Shown: positions 26,873 to 36,374 of the stretch, piece by piece
Layout of the letters: the number at the start of each line of letters is the position of its first letter
Position numbering within the stretch: the first letter of the stretch is position 1
Notes under the pieces: generated by a model
The model's database searches: none
The model's input: only the letters and a program-made list of their open reading frames with translations
Told to the model about the DNA's origin: nothing
From: Ferdinandcohnia salidurans
GTDB taxonomy: Bacteria; Bacillota; Bacilli; Bacillales; Bacillaceae_L
Assembly (NCBI RefSeq): GCF_042680725.1
Contig: NZ_JBHUEK010000034.1
Location: forward strand, 248,001 to 312,000
Length of the DNA stretch: 64,000 nt
Direction: 5' to 3'
Translations under genes and position numbers: made by a program

Positions 26873-27844
26873 CTAGTTAACTAGCAGGAGTAAGCTTACA
26901 CCTATCAAAAAGAATACGATCCACCCTCCATGCATATACTGAATTGTTTTTTCGATATCAGAACTTACCATCTTCCTTAAAGGGGCTCCCATTTGTGCAC
27001 GCACTGATTTTCTACCTTGATAATAATTGACCCCGCCTAACTGAATTCCGAGTAATCCCGCCACCATTGCCTCTGGCCACCCGCTATTTGGGCTGGGGTG
27101 TTTTTTTGCATCTCTCCAAGTTGTTTTCCATCCATTGCTCTTTTTAGACCCTTTTATAAAAGAAGCTGCGAGCCACATCGAAAGGGCAGTTAGTCTGGCA
27201 GGAATCAAATTTACTAAATCATCTAGTCTAGCTGAAGCCCATCCAAATTGCATAAATCGCTCATTTTTATGTCCAACCATCGAATCTAACGTGTTAATCG
27301 CACGGTACACCATCGCAAGGGGTGCCCCTCCAATGATTGCCCAAAATAATGGGGCTGTTATGCCATCGACTGTATTCTCAGCAACCGTTTCAACAGTTCC
27401 TCTGACAATTTCATTCTCTGGCAACCCTTCGGTATCACGACCGACAATCATACTTAGCTTGACTCTCGCTTCCGTTACATTCCCATTCACTAAAGGAACT
27501 AGAACTTCCTTAGCGGCAGACGAAAGACCTTTGATCGCAATCGTAGTTGAAATCAAATAGATTTGTATAAAAACGCCAACGATCGGGTGCAATTGATAGG
27601 CAACAAAAACAAGCGATAAGGTAAGGAAAAAAACGAGTAAAACAACTGTTGCGCAAAAGCAAATCCCTTTCCAAACTCTCGCATTTCCTCTATTCCAGCT
27701 CTTTTCAAGCCATGTGATCAATTTTCCCATTAATACAACAGGATGGGGAATCCATCTAGGGTCACCAATTAACAAATCTACTACAATAGCTGCAAATAAA
27801 ATCATGCAAAATATATTTGTTGGTTCCTGTACCATTCCCATCAT
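26873..27844 (-). CDS. cbiB: Adenosylcobinamide-phosphate synthase, membrane protein
   Basis: 323 residues with several membrane segments. DLLIGDPRWIPHPVVLMG at the N-terminus, VAENTVDGITAPLFWAIIGG and HPSPNSGWPEA are CbiB/CobD(Pseudomonas) hallmarks. It attaches aminopropanol (phosphate) to adenosylcobyric acid. Start ATG 27844 overlaps the cbiP stop (ATGA-type, 4 bases). The next gene, cobD, supplies its substrate. Confidence 0.92.
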   Translation of the reverse strand: MMGMVQEPTNIFCMILFAAIVVDLLIGDPRWIPHPVVLMGKLITWLEKSWNRGNARVWKGICFCATVVLLVFFLTLSLVFVAYQLHPIVGVFIQIYLISTTIAIKGLSSAAKEVLVPLVNGNVTEARVKLSMIVGRDTEGLPENEIVRGTVETVAENTVDGITAPLFWAIIGGAPLAMVYRAINTLDSMVGHKNERFMQFGWASARLDDLVNLIPARLTALSMWLAASFIKGSKKSNGWKTTWRDAKKHPSPNSGWPEAMVAGLLGIQLGGVNYYQGRKSVRAQMGAPLRKMVSSDIEKTIQYMHGGWIVFFLIGVSLLLLVN

Positions 27845-29349
27845 TTCAATTCCTTTTGATAGTCTGTTAGAAACGTATTTATTCGATCTAACTGGATATT
27901 TTCTCTTACAACCTTGGCTAATACATTAAATCCTTCTTCTCTCTTTTTTGAAAAGGAGGGTCGATTCTTAATTGGCTCTAACCCTTTCTTCACCCTGATC
28001 TCGTTTAGAAAGACCTCACGAAATAAATCATTATGGAAAATACCATGAAAGTACGTCCCGATAATTTGTTTGTCCTTCGTTATCGTTCCTTCCCTTCTAT
28101 CAGCAAGTTCAACAAAATGATCACATTCATTTTCAAAAGATGCTTGTCCCATATGAATCTCATAACCTGAAACTGGAATGCGTTTCTCACCAAAGCGTGC
28201 AATTCCTTCTGAATGAACGGTAGTCTTATGGGTTGTCATGGAAGTCTGCATTGGAATGAGACCTAGTCCTTCTACACTACTGTGGGTTGATTCAACTCCG
28301 TGTTTATCTTCAATAAGTGTTCCTAACATTTGGTACCCACCACATATGCCGACAACCGTAGTTCCCTTTTGTACTAAATCTAATATCCGATTAGCTAGAC
28401 CTGTACTGTGTAAGGCCATCATATCCTCAATTGTATTTTTACTCCCTGGCAGAATCAGCACATCTGGATTTCCGACGTCTTCCATCGCTTTGATAAAGCG
28501 GACATGACAATCCTTTTCCTCAAAAAAAGGATCCACATCCGTAAAATTCGATATCATCGGATAACGTATGACCGCAATATCAATTTCTTTTGACTCATCT
28601 GGTTTCGAGGTATACGTATTTAACACCAATGAATCCTCTGCTTCAATTAGAAGGTTATCGATATATGGAACAACCCCTAATATAGGCACACCCGTATATT
28701 CCTCAAACCAAGTTAACCCAGGCTGTAATAGAGAAACATCCCCTCTAAATTTATTAATGATGACACCGATGACCCTTTTTCGATCCTCAGTCTCAAGAAG
28801 CTGTAATGTTCCTACTAAACTGGCAAAGACTCCACCCTTGTAAATATCACCAACCAGAATCACAGGTGCATTCGCTATCCGTGCAACTCGCATATTAACA
28901 AGCTCCCGATCATTTAAATTTATCTCTGCAGGACTACCCGCTCCTTCTATCACAATCCGCTCATAGCTTTTGGACAATGTATCATAAGCTTCTCGAATCA
29001 CTTGCAATCCTTGTTGAAAAAAGTCCTCGCGATATTCTCCAGCTTTCATATTCTTAAATGGCTTACCGTGAACAACAATTTGTGATTCATAGTTTCCATT
29101 AGGCTTAATTAATATCGGATTCATATCTGTCGTTGCTAAAATTCGTGCCGCTTCAGCTTGAACACCTTGTGCACGCCCGATTTCTTTTCCATCGACCGTT
29201 ATATACGAATTCAATGCCATATTTTGCGATTTAAAAGGTGCTGTTTTAAAACCATCCTGAACAAATATCCGGCATAGAGCGGTAACAATTGCACTCTTTC
29301 CAGCATCTGAATGAGTACCTTGAATCATTAACGGTACAGCTCTATTCAT
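27841..29349 (-). CDS. cbiP: Cobyric acid synthase (glutamine-dependent)
   Basis: 502 residues, full length. The N-terminal dethiobiotin-synthetase-like ATPase begins PLMIQGTHSDAGKSAIVTAL, with KSQNMALNSY and ADRREGTITK later. The C-terminal glutamine amidotransferase has the cysteine in VVGICGGYQMLG and the histidine in YFHGIFHND. It amidates four carboxyls of adenosylcobyrinic diamide. ATG 29349 lies 35 bases after cobO. Confidence 0.93.
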   Translation of the reverse strand: MNRAVPLMIQGTHSDAGKSAIVTALCRIFVQDGFKTAPFKSQNMALNSYITVDGKEIGRAQGVQAEAARILATTDMNPILIKPNGNYESQIVVHGKPFKNMKAGEYREDFFQQGLQVIREAYDTLSKSYERIVIEGAGSPAEINLNDRELVNMRVARIANAPVILVGDIYKGGVFASLVGTLQLLETEDRKRVIGVIINKFRGDVSLLQPGLTWFEEYTGVPILGVVPYIDNLLIEAEDSLVLNTYTSKPDESKEIDIAVIRYPMISNFTDVDPFFEEKDCHVRFIKAMEDVGNPDVLILPGSKNTIEDMMALHSTGLANRILDLVQKGTTVVGICGGYQMLGTLIEDKHGVESTHSSVEGLGLIPMQTSMTTHKTTVHSEGIARFGEKRIPVSGYEIHMGQASFENECDHFVELADRREGTITKDKQIIGTYFHGIFHNDLFREVFLNEIRVKKGLEPIKNRPSFSKKREEGFNVLAKVVRENIQLDRINTFLTDYQKELK

Positions 29350-29384
29350 TGTGTGAACTCCTTTTTTGTCTGATTCTTGCTCCT

Positions 29385-29936
29385 TTAAAATTCAATCCCT
29401 TTTACGGCTGGTATGCCTTCATCATAATAATGCTTTTCCACTTCAACAACCGAAACAAGATCAGCGATTTCTCGTATTTCGCGCTTGGCATCTCTTCCGG
29501 TAATAACGAGATGAAGGTGTTGCGGTTTATTTTTTAATAATTCAACCACTTCGTTTAACGGTAATACATCATCAATTGGAAATGTATCAATCGCTAATGC
29601 ATTGTTTAATTCATCTAGTATGACCAAATCATATTCACCGCTCATAACAGCTTCCTTCGCCTTTACCCATCCAGCCTTTAACGCTTCCCTATGTTCTTCT
29701 GGGGTTTTTGTCCAGGTAAATCCTCTTCCAAGCTGCTCCATCTCAACCCCAAGCTTACTTAAGGCAATTTGTTCCCCGTACGAACGTTCAGGTGATTTAA
29801 TAAATTGAAAAATCTTTACTCGTAATCCTCTTCCAACTGCTCGTACTGTTAAACCTAGAGCTGCAGTTGTCTTCCCTTTACCGTGACCCGTATACACAAG
29901 TGTTAATCCCTTTTTCTTATTGTTAGCTTGTTCCAT
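29385..29936 (-). CDS. cobO: Cob(I)yrinic acid a,c-diamide adenosyltransferase, CobA/CobO type
   Basis: 183 residues. P-loop VYTGHGKGKTTAALGL, the KIFQFIKSPERSYGE loop, LVILDELNNAL and VITGRDAKREI define the CobA/CobO family, which adds the upper adenosyl ligand to cobalt. The length is normal. It is unlike the PduO-type enzymes, so corrinoids are adenosylated here by the P-loop route. Confidence 0.92.
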   Translation of the reverse strand: MEQANNKKKGLTLVYTGHGKGKTTAALGLTVRAVGRGLRVKIFQFIKSPERSYGEQIALSKLGVEMEQLGRGFTWTKTPEEHREALKAGWVKAKEAVMSGEYDLVILDELNNALAIDTFPIDDVLPLNEVVELLKNKPQHLHLVITGRDAKREIREIADLVSVVEVEKHYYDEGIPAVKGIEF

Positions 29937-29964
29937 ATGAACCTCCTAGTTTTGTGATAAATGA

Positions 29965-31008
29965 TTACTTATTTGTAGAAATTCCTGCTGATTGAAAGGT
30001 TGCCATTTCTTTTAGCATTAAAGTAGCCAATTGGATAATCGGAAATGAAATGGCTGCACCTGTTCCTTCTCCAAGTCTAAGTCCTAAATCAATAATGGGC
30101 TGCTTCCCCAACTGAGAAAGTGCGATTTTGTGACCAGGTTCAATCGATTGATGTGTGACAATCATATAATCTTTAACACTAGGGGAAATTAATTTTGCAA
30201 CTAATGCTGCAATGGTACAAATAAAACCATCTACAAGAATCGGTACCCTTTTGCTTGCAGCTGCTAACATTGCACCTGTCATTGCGGCTATCTCTAGTCC
30301 GCCCACTTTCGCGATAATATCAATCGGATCATTTCGATTCGGATTCCTACGTATAAGCGCCTGTTTAATAATGGCAGTTTTATGTAAAAATGCAGCATCA
30401 GAAATTCCAGTCCCTCTTCCTACTAAAAGGGAAATATCTTTACCGCTAAGAACAGCTAAGATTGCACTACTCGAAGTTGTATTTCCAATCCCCATCTCTC
30501 CGAGTATGAGGCACTGTGCCCCTTCTTGGATAATTTGTAAGGCTTGATTATACCCAACATCAATCGCTTGTTCAGCTTCTTGTCGACTCATTGCATCTTC
30601 ATGATAAAAATTACCTGTACCATAACGAATCTTTTGATTGATTAATCTCTCGTGTTCAATATCATTTGCTACTCCAATATCGATAATCTTAAGGATGGCA
30701 CCAATTTGTCTACTAAAAACATTTATCGCTGCACCACCATTTAAAAAGTTCCAAACCATCTGTTCGGTTACTGCTTGCGGATAAGCAGAAACACCTTCTG
30801 AAGTGATGCCATGATCGGCCGCAAAAACAAGCACTCCTGGTGGCGTAACACTAGGAAACGGTTCGTTTTTCATTTCTGATAAGTAAATAGCCAATTCCTC
30901 TAGCCGCCCAAGGCTTCCTATTGGTTTTGTCAACGTATTGATATACTCACTAACCTGTCTTCCCATCTCCTTGTTTACCTTTGGGATGGCTTCGTATATT
31001 TGTTTCAT
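29965..31008 (-). CDS. cobT: Nicotinate-nucleotide:dimethylbenzimidazole phosphoribosyltransferase
   Basis: 347 residues. LTKPIGSLGRLEELAIYLS, VFAADHGITSEGVSAYPQ, GEMGIGNTTSS and the C-terminal RLGEGTGAAISFPI (catalytic Glu in GEGTGA) are the CobT set. It makes alpha-ribazole phosphate for the lower loop. It overlaps the cbiA stop by 4 bases. No bluB or bza gene is seen here, so the lower base must come from elsewhere. Confidence 0.93.
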   Translation of the reverse strand: MKQIYEAIPKVNKEMGRQVSEYINTLTKPIGSLGRLEELAIYLSEMKNEPFPSVTPPGVLVFAADHGITSEGVSAYPQAVTEQMVWNFLNGGAAINVFSRQIGAILKIIDIGVANDIEHERLINQKIRYGTGNFYHEDAMSRQEAEQAIDVGYNQALQIIQEGAQCLILGEMGIGNTTSSSAILAVLSGKDISLLVGRGTGISDAAFLHKTAIIKQALIRRNPNRNDPIDIIAKVGGLEIAAMTGAMLAAASKRVPILVDGFICTIAALVAKLISPSVKDYMIVTHQSIEPGHKIALSQLGKQPIIDLGLRLGEGTGAAISFPIIQLATLMLKEMATFQSAGISTNK

Positions 31009-32387
31009 CCTAATCTCTCCTTACTATCCCGATACTCTATACATTTCTTAATCCAGTTCTCCACAATTTTTGGATTTGAGCCAAAATGAAGATGGGTGTA
31101 GCCAGCTACTAAATTGTACTTTAGATAGCCTTCCTTATTAACACCCCGCAGCCCCTTAGTTTCATAGGCATAGGAAAGTTCATTTGCCAAAAAAGAAGAA
31201 TAATGAAATTCATGCCCTCTAACCATTTGATCCGTAAGAATGAAATTGTCATTAAGACCACTAATTTCTCTATATCCTAATGCTTGTAAATGTGTATGCA
31301 TGCGTACTTTACCTGGGATGATCCCTATCATTTGATACGTCTTCTGTTCCGTCGTTTCAATGGACTCGGTCAAATACATGAACCCGCCACATTCAGCAAG
31401 AGTTGGCAGTCCTGCTTTTATGGCCTTATGAATCGATTCCTTTGTCTTGACACTAGATTCCAGATCTAAAGCGAATTCTTCAGGAAAGCCTCCACCTATA
31501 TATAGACCATCCACATCAATTGGTAATTCTTCATTAGCCAATGGAGAAAAATAAACCAATTCTGCTCCATTTACTTCCAAGATTTCTAGATTCTCAGGAT
31601 AATAGAAGTTAAAGGCTGCATCTTTTGCAACAGCTATTCTCGTCATCTTATTTTGCTTCTTTTCAAACAAAGATGATTTATTTTTTTCAATTATCGGTTC
31701 AGCTACAGCTAATTCCAGCAATTTATCAATATCAATCGTCTCTAAAACCAAGTCACCCATTTTATCAAATAATGGAGTAAGTTCACCGCGTTCAATTGAA
31801 GGAATGAGACCAAGATGTCTTTCTGGAATTTCAATATCAACATCTTGTTTCAAATACCCGATAACAGGAATACGGCATTCCTGTTCAATTGCTTTTTTGA
31901 CAAGCTGAAAATGTCCCTCGCTCCCCACTTTGTTTGCAATAACTCCAACAATATTTGGTCCTTCTGCAAACAATTGAAAACCCTTCACAATTGCTGCTGC
32001 ACTTCGAGCCATACTTTCACAATTCACTACAAGCAATACAGGACTTTTCGTTATGATACTAATCTCTGCTGTACTACCTTCATTTGTTTCCGGACTTTTC
32101 CCATCAAAGAACCCCATAACTCCTTCTATAATTGAAATATCAGCATCACGATTTCCATGTGTGAAAATATCCAAAACTCTTTCATGGGTGAGCATCCAGC
32201 TATCTAAATTACGTGACACTCGTTCTGTTACAGCTGTATGATAGGATGGGTCAATATAGTCAGGACCACATTTAAAGCCTTGTACGCTTAGACCACGTTT
32301 GATTAATGCTGACATAATCCCAATTGTTAATGTTGTTTTTCCAACCCCACTGCCAGTACCTGCAATTACAATACGTCGATCGCTCAT
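31005..32387 (-). CDS. cbiA: Cobyrinate a,c-diamide synthase
   Basis: 460 residues. The N-terminal ATPase begins IVIAGTGSGVGKTTLTIGIM, followed by KCGPDYIDPSYH and VEGVMGFFDG. The C-terminal amidotransferase has the nucleophile in LAECGGFMYL and a late histidine in HLHFGSNP. It amidates the a and c carboxyls of cobyrinate. The ATG follows the cbiZ stop by 17 bases. Together with CbiP it implies de novo or early-precursor capacity rather than pure cobinamide salvage, although no ring-contraction genes are in view. Confidence 0.93.
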   Translation of the reverse strand: MSDRRIVIAGTGSGVGKTTLTIGIMSALIKRGLSVQGFKCGPDYIDPSYHTAVTERVSRNLDSWMLTHERVLDIFTHGNRDADISIIEGVMGFFDGKSPETNEGSTAEISIITKSPVLLVVNCESMARSAAAIVKGFQLFAEGPNIVGVIANKVGSEGHFQLVKKAIEQECRIPVIGYLKQDVDIEIPERHLGLIPSIERGELTPLFDKMGDLVLETIDIDKLLELAVAEPIIEKNKSSLFEKKQNKMTRIAVAKDAAFNFYYPENLEILEVNGAELVYFSPLANEELPIDVDGLYIGGGFPEEFALDLESSVKTKESIHKAIKAGLPTLAECGGFMYLTESIETTEQKTYQMIGIIPGKVRMHTHLQALGYREISGLNDNFILTDQMVRGHEFHYSSFLANELSYAYETKGLRGVNKEGYLKYNLVAGYTHLHFGSNPKIVENWIKKCIEYRDSKERLG

Positions 32388-32404
32388 TTACTCCCCCACC
32401 TTTT

Positions 32405-33874
32405 TTAGTTTGCGACTCTTTGTAAATACTTTTGGATTGCTTCTTTTGTTGCATCATACACAATTCGACCAATGCCTTTTCCAACAATGGTTCCTGAACC
32501 TGCGTATGGTGTTTTATCCCCTTGTTGTGTAACACCTAGAAGTAGTGAATCCGTTGATGTACCAGTTGCAATGGTGTTGGAGTGTGGATCTTTAATATTC
32601 ATGTCTAGTAACGCTTTTGTTTTCGCTTCTGTAGCTGACATAAAGGCATTTACAAGTGCACCATCTGTAAAATGTGAATCTATGAAAAGCATGATGTTGA
32701 TTGTACCTATTGTTTGTTTCGCCTTAGAATGTGAACGACTCGTAATATCAACAGCATTTCCTGTACCCGCAGTTACAACGGCCAGCATCTGAATACCTTC
32801 AAATTCTTCATGCCGAATGACAACATCTTCTAATTGAACAGCTGTCATCATTCCAACAGCTTGTTCATAAGGAATAGAGTACTTTGTCATCCAATTTCGC
32901 AAATCACGGTCAGGCTCTGAGCAATTATAATTCTTTTCAACATGAAAATTACAAAAATGCTTCAACCATTGAATCCCATCACCGATGACCCCATTGGATA
33001 ATGTTCGTAAAGGTTGATCAAATTGAATGTGGATATACTCCTTCGTTTGAAGAATCTTATAAGAATTTTCAAAACGTGAACGAGGTTGTGCTTGATGATA
33101 GCCTGGTGTCATAAGTAGTTGTGGTTTTGGAATTGTCGGATGAGACCCAAGCTTAATATCGACTTCATACACCTTCTTTAGTTGGTCTGTCTTTCTGAAA
33201 TTGTTAACATCTCCAACTTCTAAAAAACGTCCCTTATAAAGCATGGCAATCCGATCTGCATATTGAGAAGCAACATTTAAATCATGCAAAATGGAGAAAA
33301 TTGTTAACCCCATGCTTTGCTGCCGTTCTTTTAATAAATCCAACATTTGGAATGTGTGTTTCACATCTAAATGATTCGTTGGCTCATCTAAAAGCAAAAT
33401 CTCAGGTTCTTGTGCCAATGCCTTCGCTAATAACACCCTTTGCTTCTCACCACCACTAATCATTCGGAATGGAGTTTTTCGAAATTCACTTATATTCGTT
33501 AATTCCATGGCCTCTTCAATGACGTTCCAATCTACTCGGGATAGCTGTTTGAATAAACCTTTCTGGTGTGGATAACGCCCTAGACTCACAATTTCTTCCA
33601 CAGTATAATCAAATGAAACCTTCGCCTCCTGAGTAAGAACAGCCATTTTTTTAGCCTTCTCAAGCTTTGAAAGAGTTGAAATTTCTTTACCAGAAAGGAA
33701 AACTTCACCATTTATAATCGGCAATTGCCCAGTTATCAGTTTAAACAGGGTTGTTTTTCCACTTCCATTTGGACCAAGAAGCGCAAAAAATTCACCTTGA
33801 TGAATCTCAAGATTTAATCCATTAATAATAGGGGAATTCGTATATCCGCCAACTAAATTGTTAACTGTAATCAT
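32405..33874 (-). CDS. BtuD-CbiZ fusion: corrinoid ABC ATPase plus adenosylcobinamide amidohydrolase
   Basis: 489 residues in two parts. Residues 1-~255 are an ABC ATPase: Walker A GPNGSGKTT, signature MISGGEKQR, Walker B ILLLDEPTNHLD and the H-loop ILHDLNVAS, as in FecCD-type partners. Residues ~275-489 are CbiZ, with SNGVIGDG, VVTAGTGNAVD, GTINIMLFID and ATGTSTDSLLLG. CbiZ opens the amide bond of imported adenosylcobinamide or pseudo-B12 to return it to cobyric acid. The fusion, known in Bacillus YvrA-type proteins, ties uptake to remodelling. It overlaps btuC by 4 bases. Confidence 0.9.
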   Translation of the reverse strand: MITVNNLVGGYTNSPIINGLNLEIHQGEFFALLGPNGSGKTTLFKLITGQLPIINGEVFLSGKEISTLSKLEKAKKMAVLTQEAKVSFDYTVEEIVSLGRYPHQKGLFKQLSRVDWNVIEEAMELTNISEFRKTPFRMISGGEKQRVLLAKALAQEPEILLLDEPTNHLDVKHTFQMLDLLKERQQSMGLTIFSILHDLNVASQYADRIAMLYKGRFLEVGDVNNFRKTDQLKKVYEVDIKLGSHPTIPKPQLLMTPGYHQAQPRSRFENSYKILQTKEYIHIQFDQPLRTLSNGVIGDGIQWLKHFCNFHVEKNYNCSEPDRDLRNWMTKYSIPYEQAVGMMTAVQLEDVVIRHEEFEGIQMLAVVTAGTGNAVDITSRSHSKAKQTIGTINIMLFIDSHFTDGALVNAFMSATEAKTKALLDMNIKDPHSNTIATGTSTDSLLLGVTQQGDKTPYAGSGTIVGKGIGRIVYDATKEAIQKYLQRVAN

Positions 33875-34938
33875 CTACGTTCCCCTCCAACTCTTTCTCT
33901 GATTAATAATAGTGCAAAAACCGGTGCACCTATTAGAGCTGTAACAACACCAATTGGCAACTCTTGTGGAGCAATAATACTTCTTGATACTAAATCAGCT
34001 AAAATAAGGAATGCTCCGCCTATCAGTAGTGAAAGTGGTAGTACATGGCGATGATTTGGACCCGTTACAATACGTACTACATGTGGAATGACAAGCCCTA
34101 CAAATCCAATTGATCCAGACACGGCTACAGCTGAACCGGTTAATAAAGAGGCTCCAATTAAGATATAAAACTTTCCCTTCTTCACATCAACCCCAATATG
34201 ATCTGCCGCATCCTCCCCAAGTGCTAACGCATTCAACTCCCGGTAATGGTAGAACAAAATAAAGGAACCGCACAACATAAACGGAAGAATCAATTGAACA
34301 TGACTCCAGCCTCTCAGTCCTACACTGCCATATAACCAATAGATAATTTGAGTCATTGAATCTTGGTCGCTTAATGAAATAATGAGGGAAACAACTGCTC
34401 CAATAAAGGAACTAACAATGATCCCCGCTAATATTATTGTTTCAATCGCTAAGCTTCGACTACTCAATCGAACAAGTCCGAATACAATAAGTAGTGAAAC
34501 AAAACCACCTACTATCGCAACAATGGGAAGAGTAAAGTTTCCTAACCCAAAGATCGTAAACTGAAAAAATAAAACAAAAACTGCACCAAGAGATGCACCA
34601 GATGAAACCCCGATTGTATATGGATCCGCTAATGGATTACGTAATAATCCTTGGAATGCAGCACCCGCTAACCCAAGGGATGCACCAACAAAAAAGGCCA
34701 GCAATACCCTCGGTATTCGGATGTTCCAAATAATCATCTCTTCATTTCTAGCAATCTCATTAAGCCACCCCCAACCAAAGGTTTTGTCTAGTACAATATG
34801 TAATATGGTTGGAATAGGCACTTGGACACTACTAACGAATATGCCAAGGAGGGCTGTACTAAGTACAAACCCTCCGCTTAGAATATATAACCAAATAACG
34901 TTATTTATTAAAAACTTCCGGATAAATAAGCTTCGCAA
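33871..34938 (-). CDS. btuC: Corrinoid ABC transporter permease, BtuC/FecCD family
   Basis: About 355 residues with roughly ten membrane segments. IPRVLLAFFVGASLGLAGAA, GLLRNPLADPYTIGVSSGAS and GFVGLVIPHVVR are FecCD/BtuC hallmarks. The preferred start is TTG 34938, with AAGGAG 9 bases upstream; TTG 34956 is possible but has no site. It overlaps the end of btuF by 38 bases. Its partner proteins are the lipoprotein BtuF and the ATPase half of the CbiZ fusion. Confidence 0.88.
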   Translation of the reverse strand: MRSLFIRKFLINNVIWLYILSGGFVLSTALLGIFVSSVQVPIPTILHIVLDKTFGWGWLNEIARNEEMIIWNIRIPRVLLAFFVGASLGLAGAAFQGLLRNPLADPYTIGVSSGASLGAVFVLFFQFTIFGLGNFTLPIVAIVGGFVSLLIVFGLVRLSSRSLAIETIILAGIIVSSFIGAVVSLIISLSDQDSMTQIIYWLYGSVGLRGWSHVQLILPFMLCGSFILFYHYRELNALALGEDAADHIGVDVKKGKFYILIGASLLTGSAVAVSGSIGFVGLVIPHVVRIVTGPNHRHVLPLSLLIGGAFLILADLVSRSIIAPQELPIGVVTALIGAPVFALLLIRERVGGERR

Positions 34939-35893
34939 GAGTCTCGACTCCTTCAATTAACCGAGGACCTGGTCTAGTAACCGTATCGTTATCAACATCA
35001 AAGACCTGTTTATTTTTAACTGCAGGAACTTCAGACCAGCCTTCACGCCCAAATACTTCTTCAGTTGGATTATCTATGTAGTAGCCATACGTTGTAATGA
35101 TGACATCAGGATTTAATTGTACAATTTCCTCCTCTGTTAATTGTACCCATCCTTCATGCTCCTCTGCTGCATTCGTTGCTTGAATGGCCTCGAACATTTC
35201 ATGCATAAATGTATTTGTTCCTGTTGTAAAAATATCAGGCGCAGGTGAAACCTCAACCCAGACTTTCTTTTTATCTGTTATTGTTGAAGCTTTTTCCTTG
35301 ATTTCGTCAAAACGTTGCTTCATATTTGTTACAATTTCGGTTGCCTCAGTCACAGTTCCTGTAGCTTTCCCAATCATTTCAATATGTTGATACGCATCCT
35401 CAAAGGATGAAGCACTTCCAACGACAATCACATCAATTCCTGCATCTTCAAACTGTTTTAATATGTCAGGATGTGTATTGTAATGATAATCTGTAACTAG
35501 TGCTAGATCAGGAAGAAGTGAAAGAACCAATTCTGCATTGATATCCTGTGCACCTACTTTTTGAATTTCAAGTGCTTCTGATGGGTAATTATCGTAATCA
35601 GAAACTCCAATAATTTTTTCTCCTAAACCAAGGGCAAATGCAATTTCTGTATTACTTGCCTGAATGGAGACAATTGATTCAGGTTCTTCATCAATTGTAA
35701 CTTCTCGATCAGCACTGTCTATAATTGTGATAGGGAACTCTTGATTGGCATTCTCCCCTTCAGCTTGTTCAACGGTTTTTGGATCCTTCTCATCTTGAGC
35801 CTCTTCGTCTTGTGTACCACAGCCTGAAACGATACCCATGGTAAAAAGAAAAATAAGACTTAACAGACCCCATTTTTTCAACATTTCCTTCAT
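34901..35893 (-). CDS. btuF: Corrinoid-binding lipoprotein of the ABC transporter
   Basis: 330 residues. The signal peptide ends with lipobox IVSGC, then an acidic linker, then the helical-backbone binding fold: ESIVSIQASNTEIAFALGLG, VSDYDNYPSEAL, and VEVSPAPDIFTTGTNTFM. The aromatic/charged VSDYDNYP loop matches its cytoplasmic paralogue (VDNYSDWP). It is the first gene of the operon, directly behind the B12 riboswitch and terminator, with a purine-rich ribosome site (AAGGGGGAAAAAAG). Confidence 0.9.
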   Translation of the reverse strand: MKEMLKKWGLLSLIFLFTMGIVSGCGTQDEEAQDEKDPKTVEQAEGENANQEFPITIIDSADREVTIDEEPESIVSIQASNTEIAFALGLGEKIIGVSDYDNYPSEALEIQKVGAQDINAELVLSLLPDLALVTDYHYNTHPDILKQFEDAGIDVIVVGSASSFEDAYQHIEMIGKATGTVTEATEIVTNMKQRFDEIKEKASTITDKKKVWVEVSPAPDIFTTGTNTFMHEMFEAIQATNAAEEHEGWVQLTEEEIVQLNPDVIITTYGYYIDNPTEEVFGREGWSEVPAVKNKQVFDVDNDTVTRPGPRLIEGVETLAKLIYPEVFNK

Positions 35894-35925
35894 TCTTTTT
35901 TCCCCCTTCTAATTTTGAACACAAA

Positions 35926-35954
35926 AAAACGCCATTCCACAGGAAGAGCGTTTC
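35926..35954 (-). terminator. Terminator of the B12 riboswitch expression platform
   Basis: On the minus strand AAACGC ... GCGTTT followed by a T-run (TTTTTTTG) forms a hairpin between the aptamer and btuF. It should form when cobalamin is bound and stop transcription. Confidence 0.8.
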
Positions 35955-36084
35955 GTAAAGGCATAATAAAAGTTATTTGCTATAGAACTCCAATAAAGCA
36001 ATCCTACTATAACAAATATAGTATCATATGATAATTTATCTGCACTTTAAACGTTCCTTTCCTCGAGGAAGCTTAAAAAACAAA

Positions 36085-36260
36085 ATAGGCAGGTCTCCTG
36101 ACTTGCGAATCAACGGTCGGTTACTCCTTCCCATGTAAAAAACACAGTGGATCTTATAACCTTCCTCCTCGCTTACAGTGGCGGGACCGTGTTGGACTTA
36201 CACCAACTTCCCTCTTAGTCTTACATTCTCTTATTAGAAGAATGGTAAGAAACCTATTTG
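36085..36260 (-). promoter_or_regulatory. Cobalamin (B12) riboswitch
   Basis: The minus strand carries the B12 box AGTCAGGAGACCTGCC at 36103-36088, preceded by the conserved core GGGAAGTTGGTGTAAGTCCA and CGGTCCCGCCACTGT, and a P13-like arm. This is the AdoCbl aptamer (Rfam family Cobalamin). It lies 190 bases upstream of btuF, with a terminator between, and should shut down the cobalamin operon when the coenzyme is abundant. Confidence 0.95.
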
Positions 36261-36290
36261 CGAAATATTCATTTTTTTGTATTCTGCAAA

Positions 36291-36319
36291 ATTATAATAC
36301 ACCCCTAATGTTTTGTAAA
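36291..36319 (-). promoter_or_regulatory. Sigma-A promoter of the cobalamin operon
   Basis: TTTACA (36319-36314) and TATAAT (36296-36291) on the minus strand, 17 bases apart, begin transcription about 25 bases before the riboswitch aptamer. Confidence 0.75.
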
Positions 36320-36374
36320 TAGGAGCAAAGCTAAGGAACCAAAAGTTCATTTGGTCCCATCACTAATTTAACAC

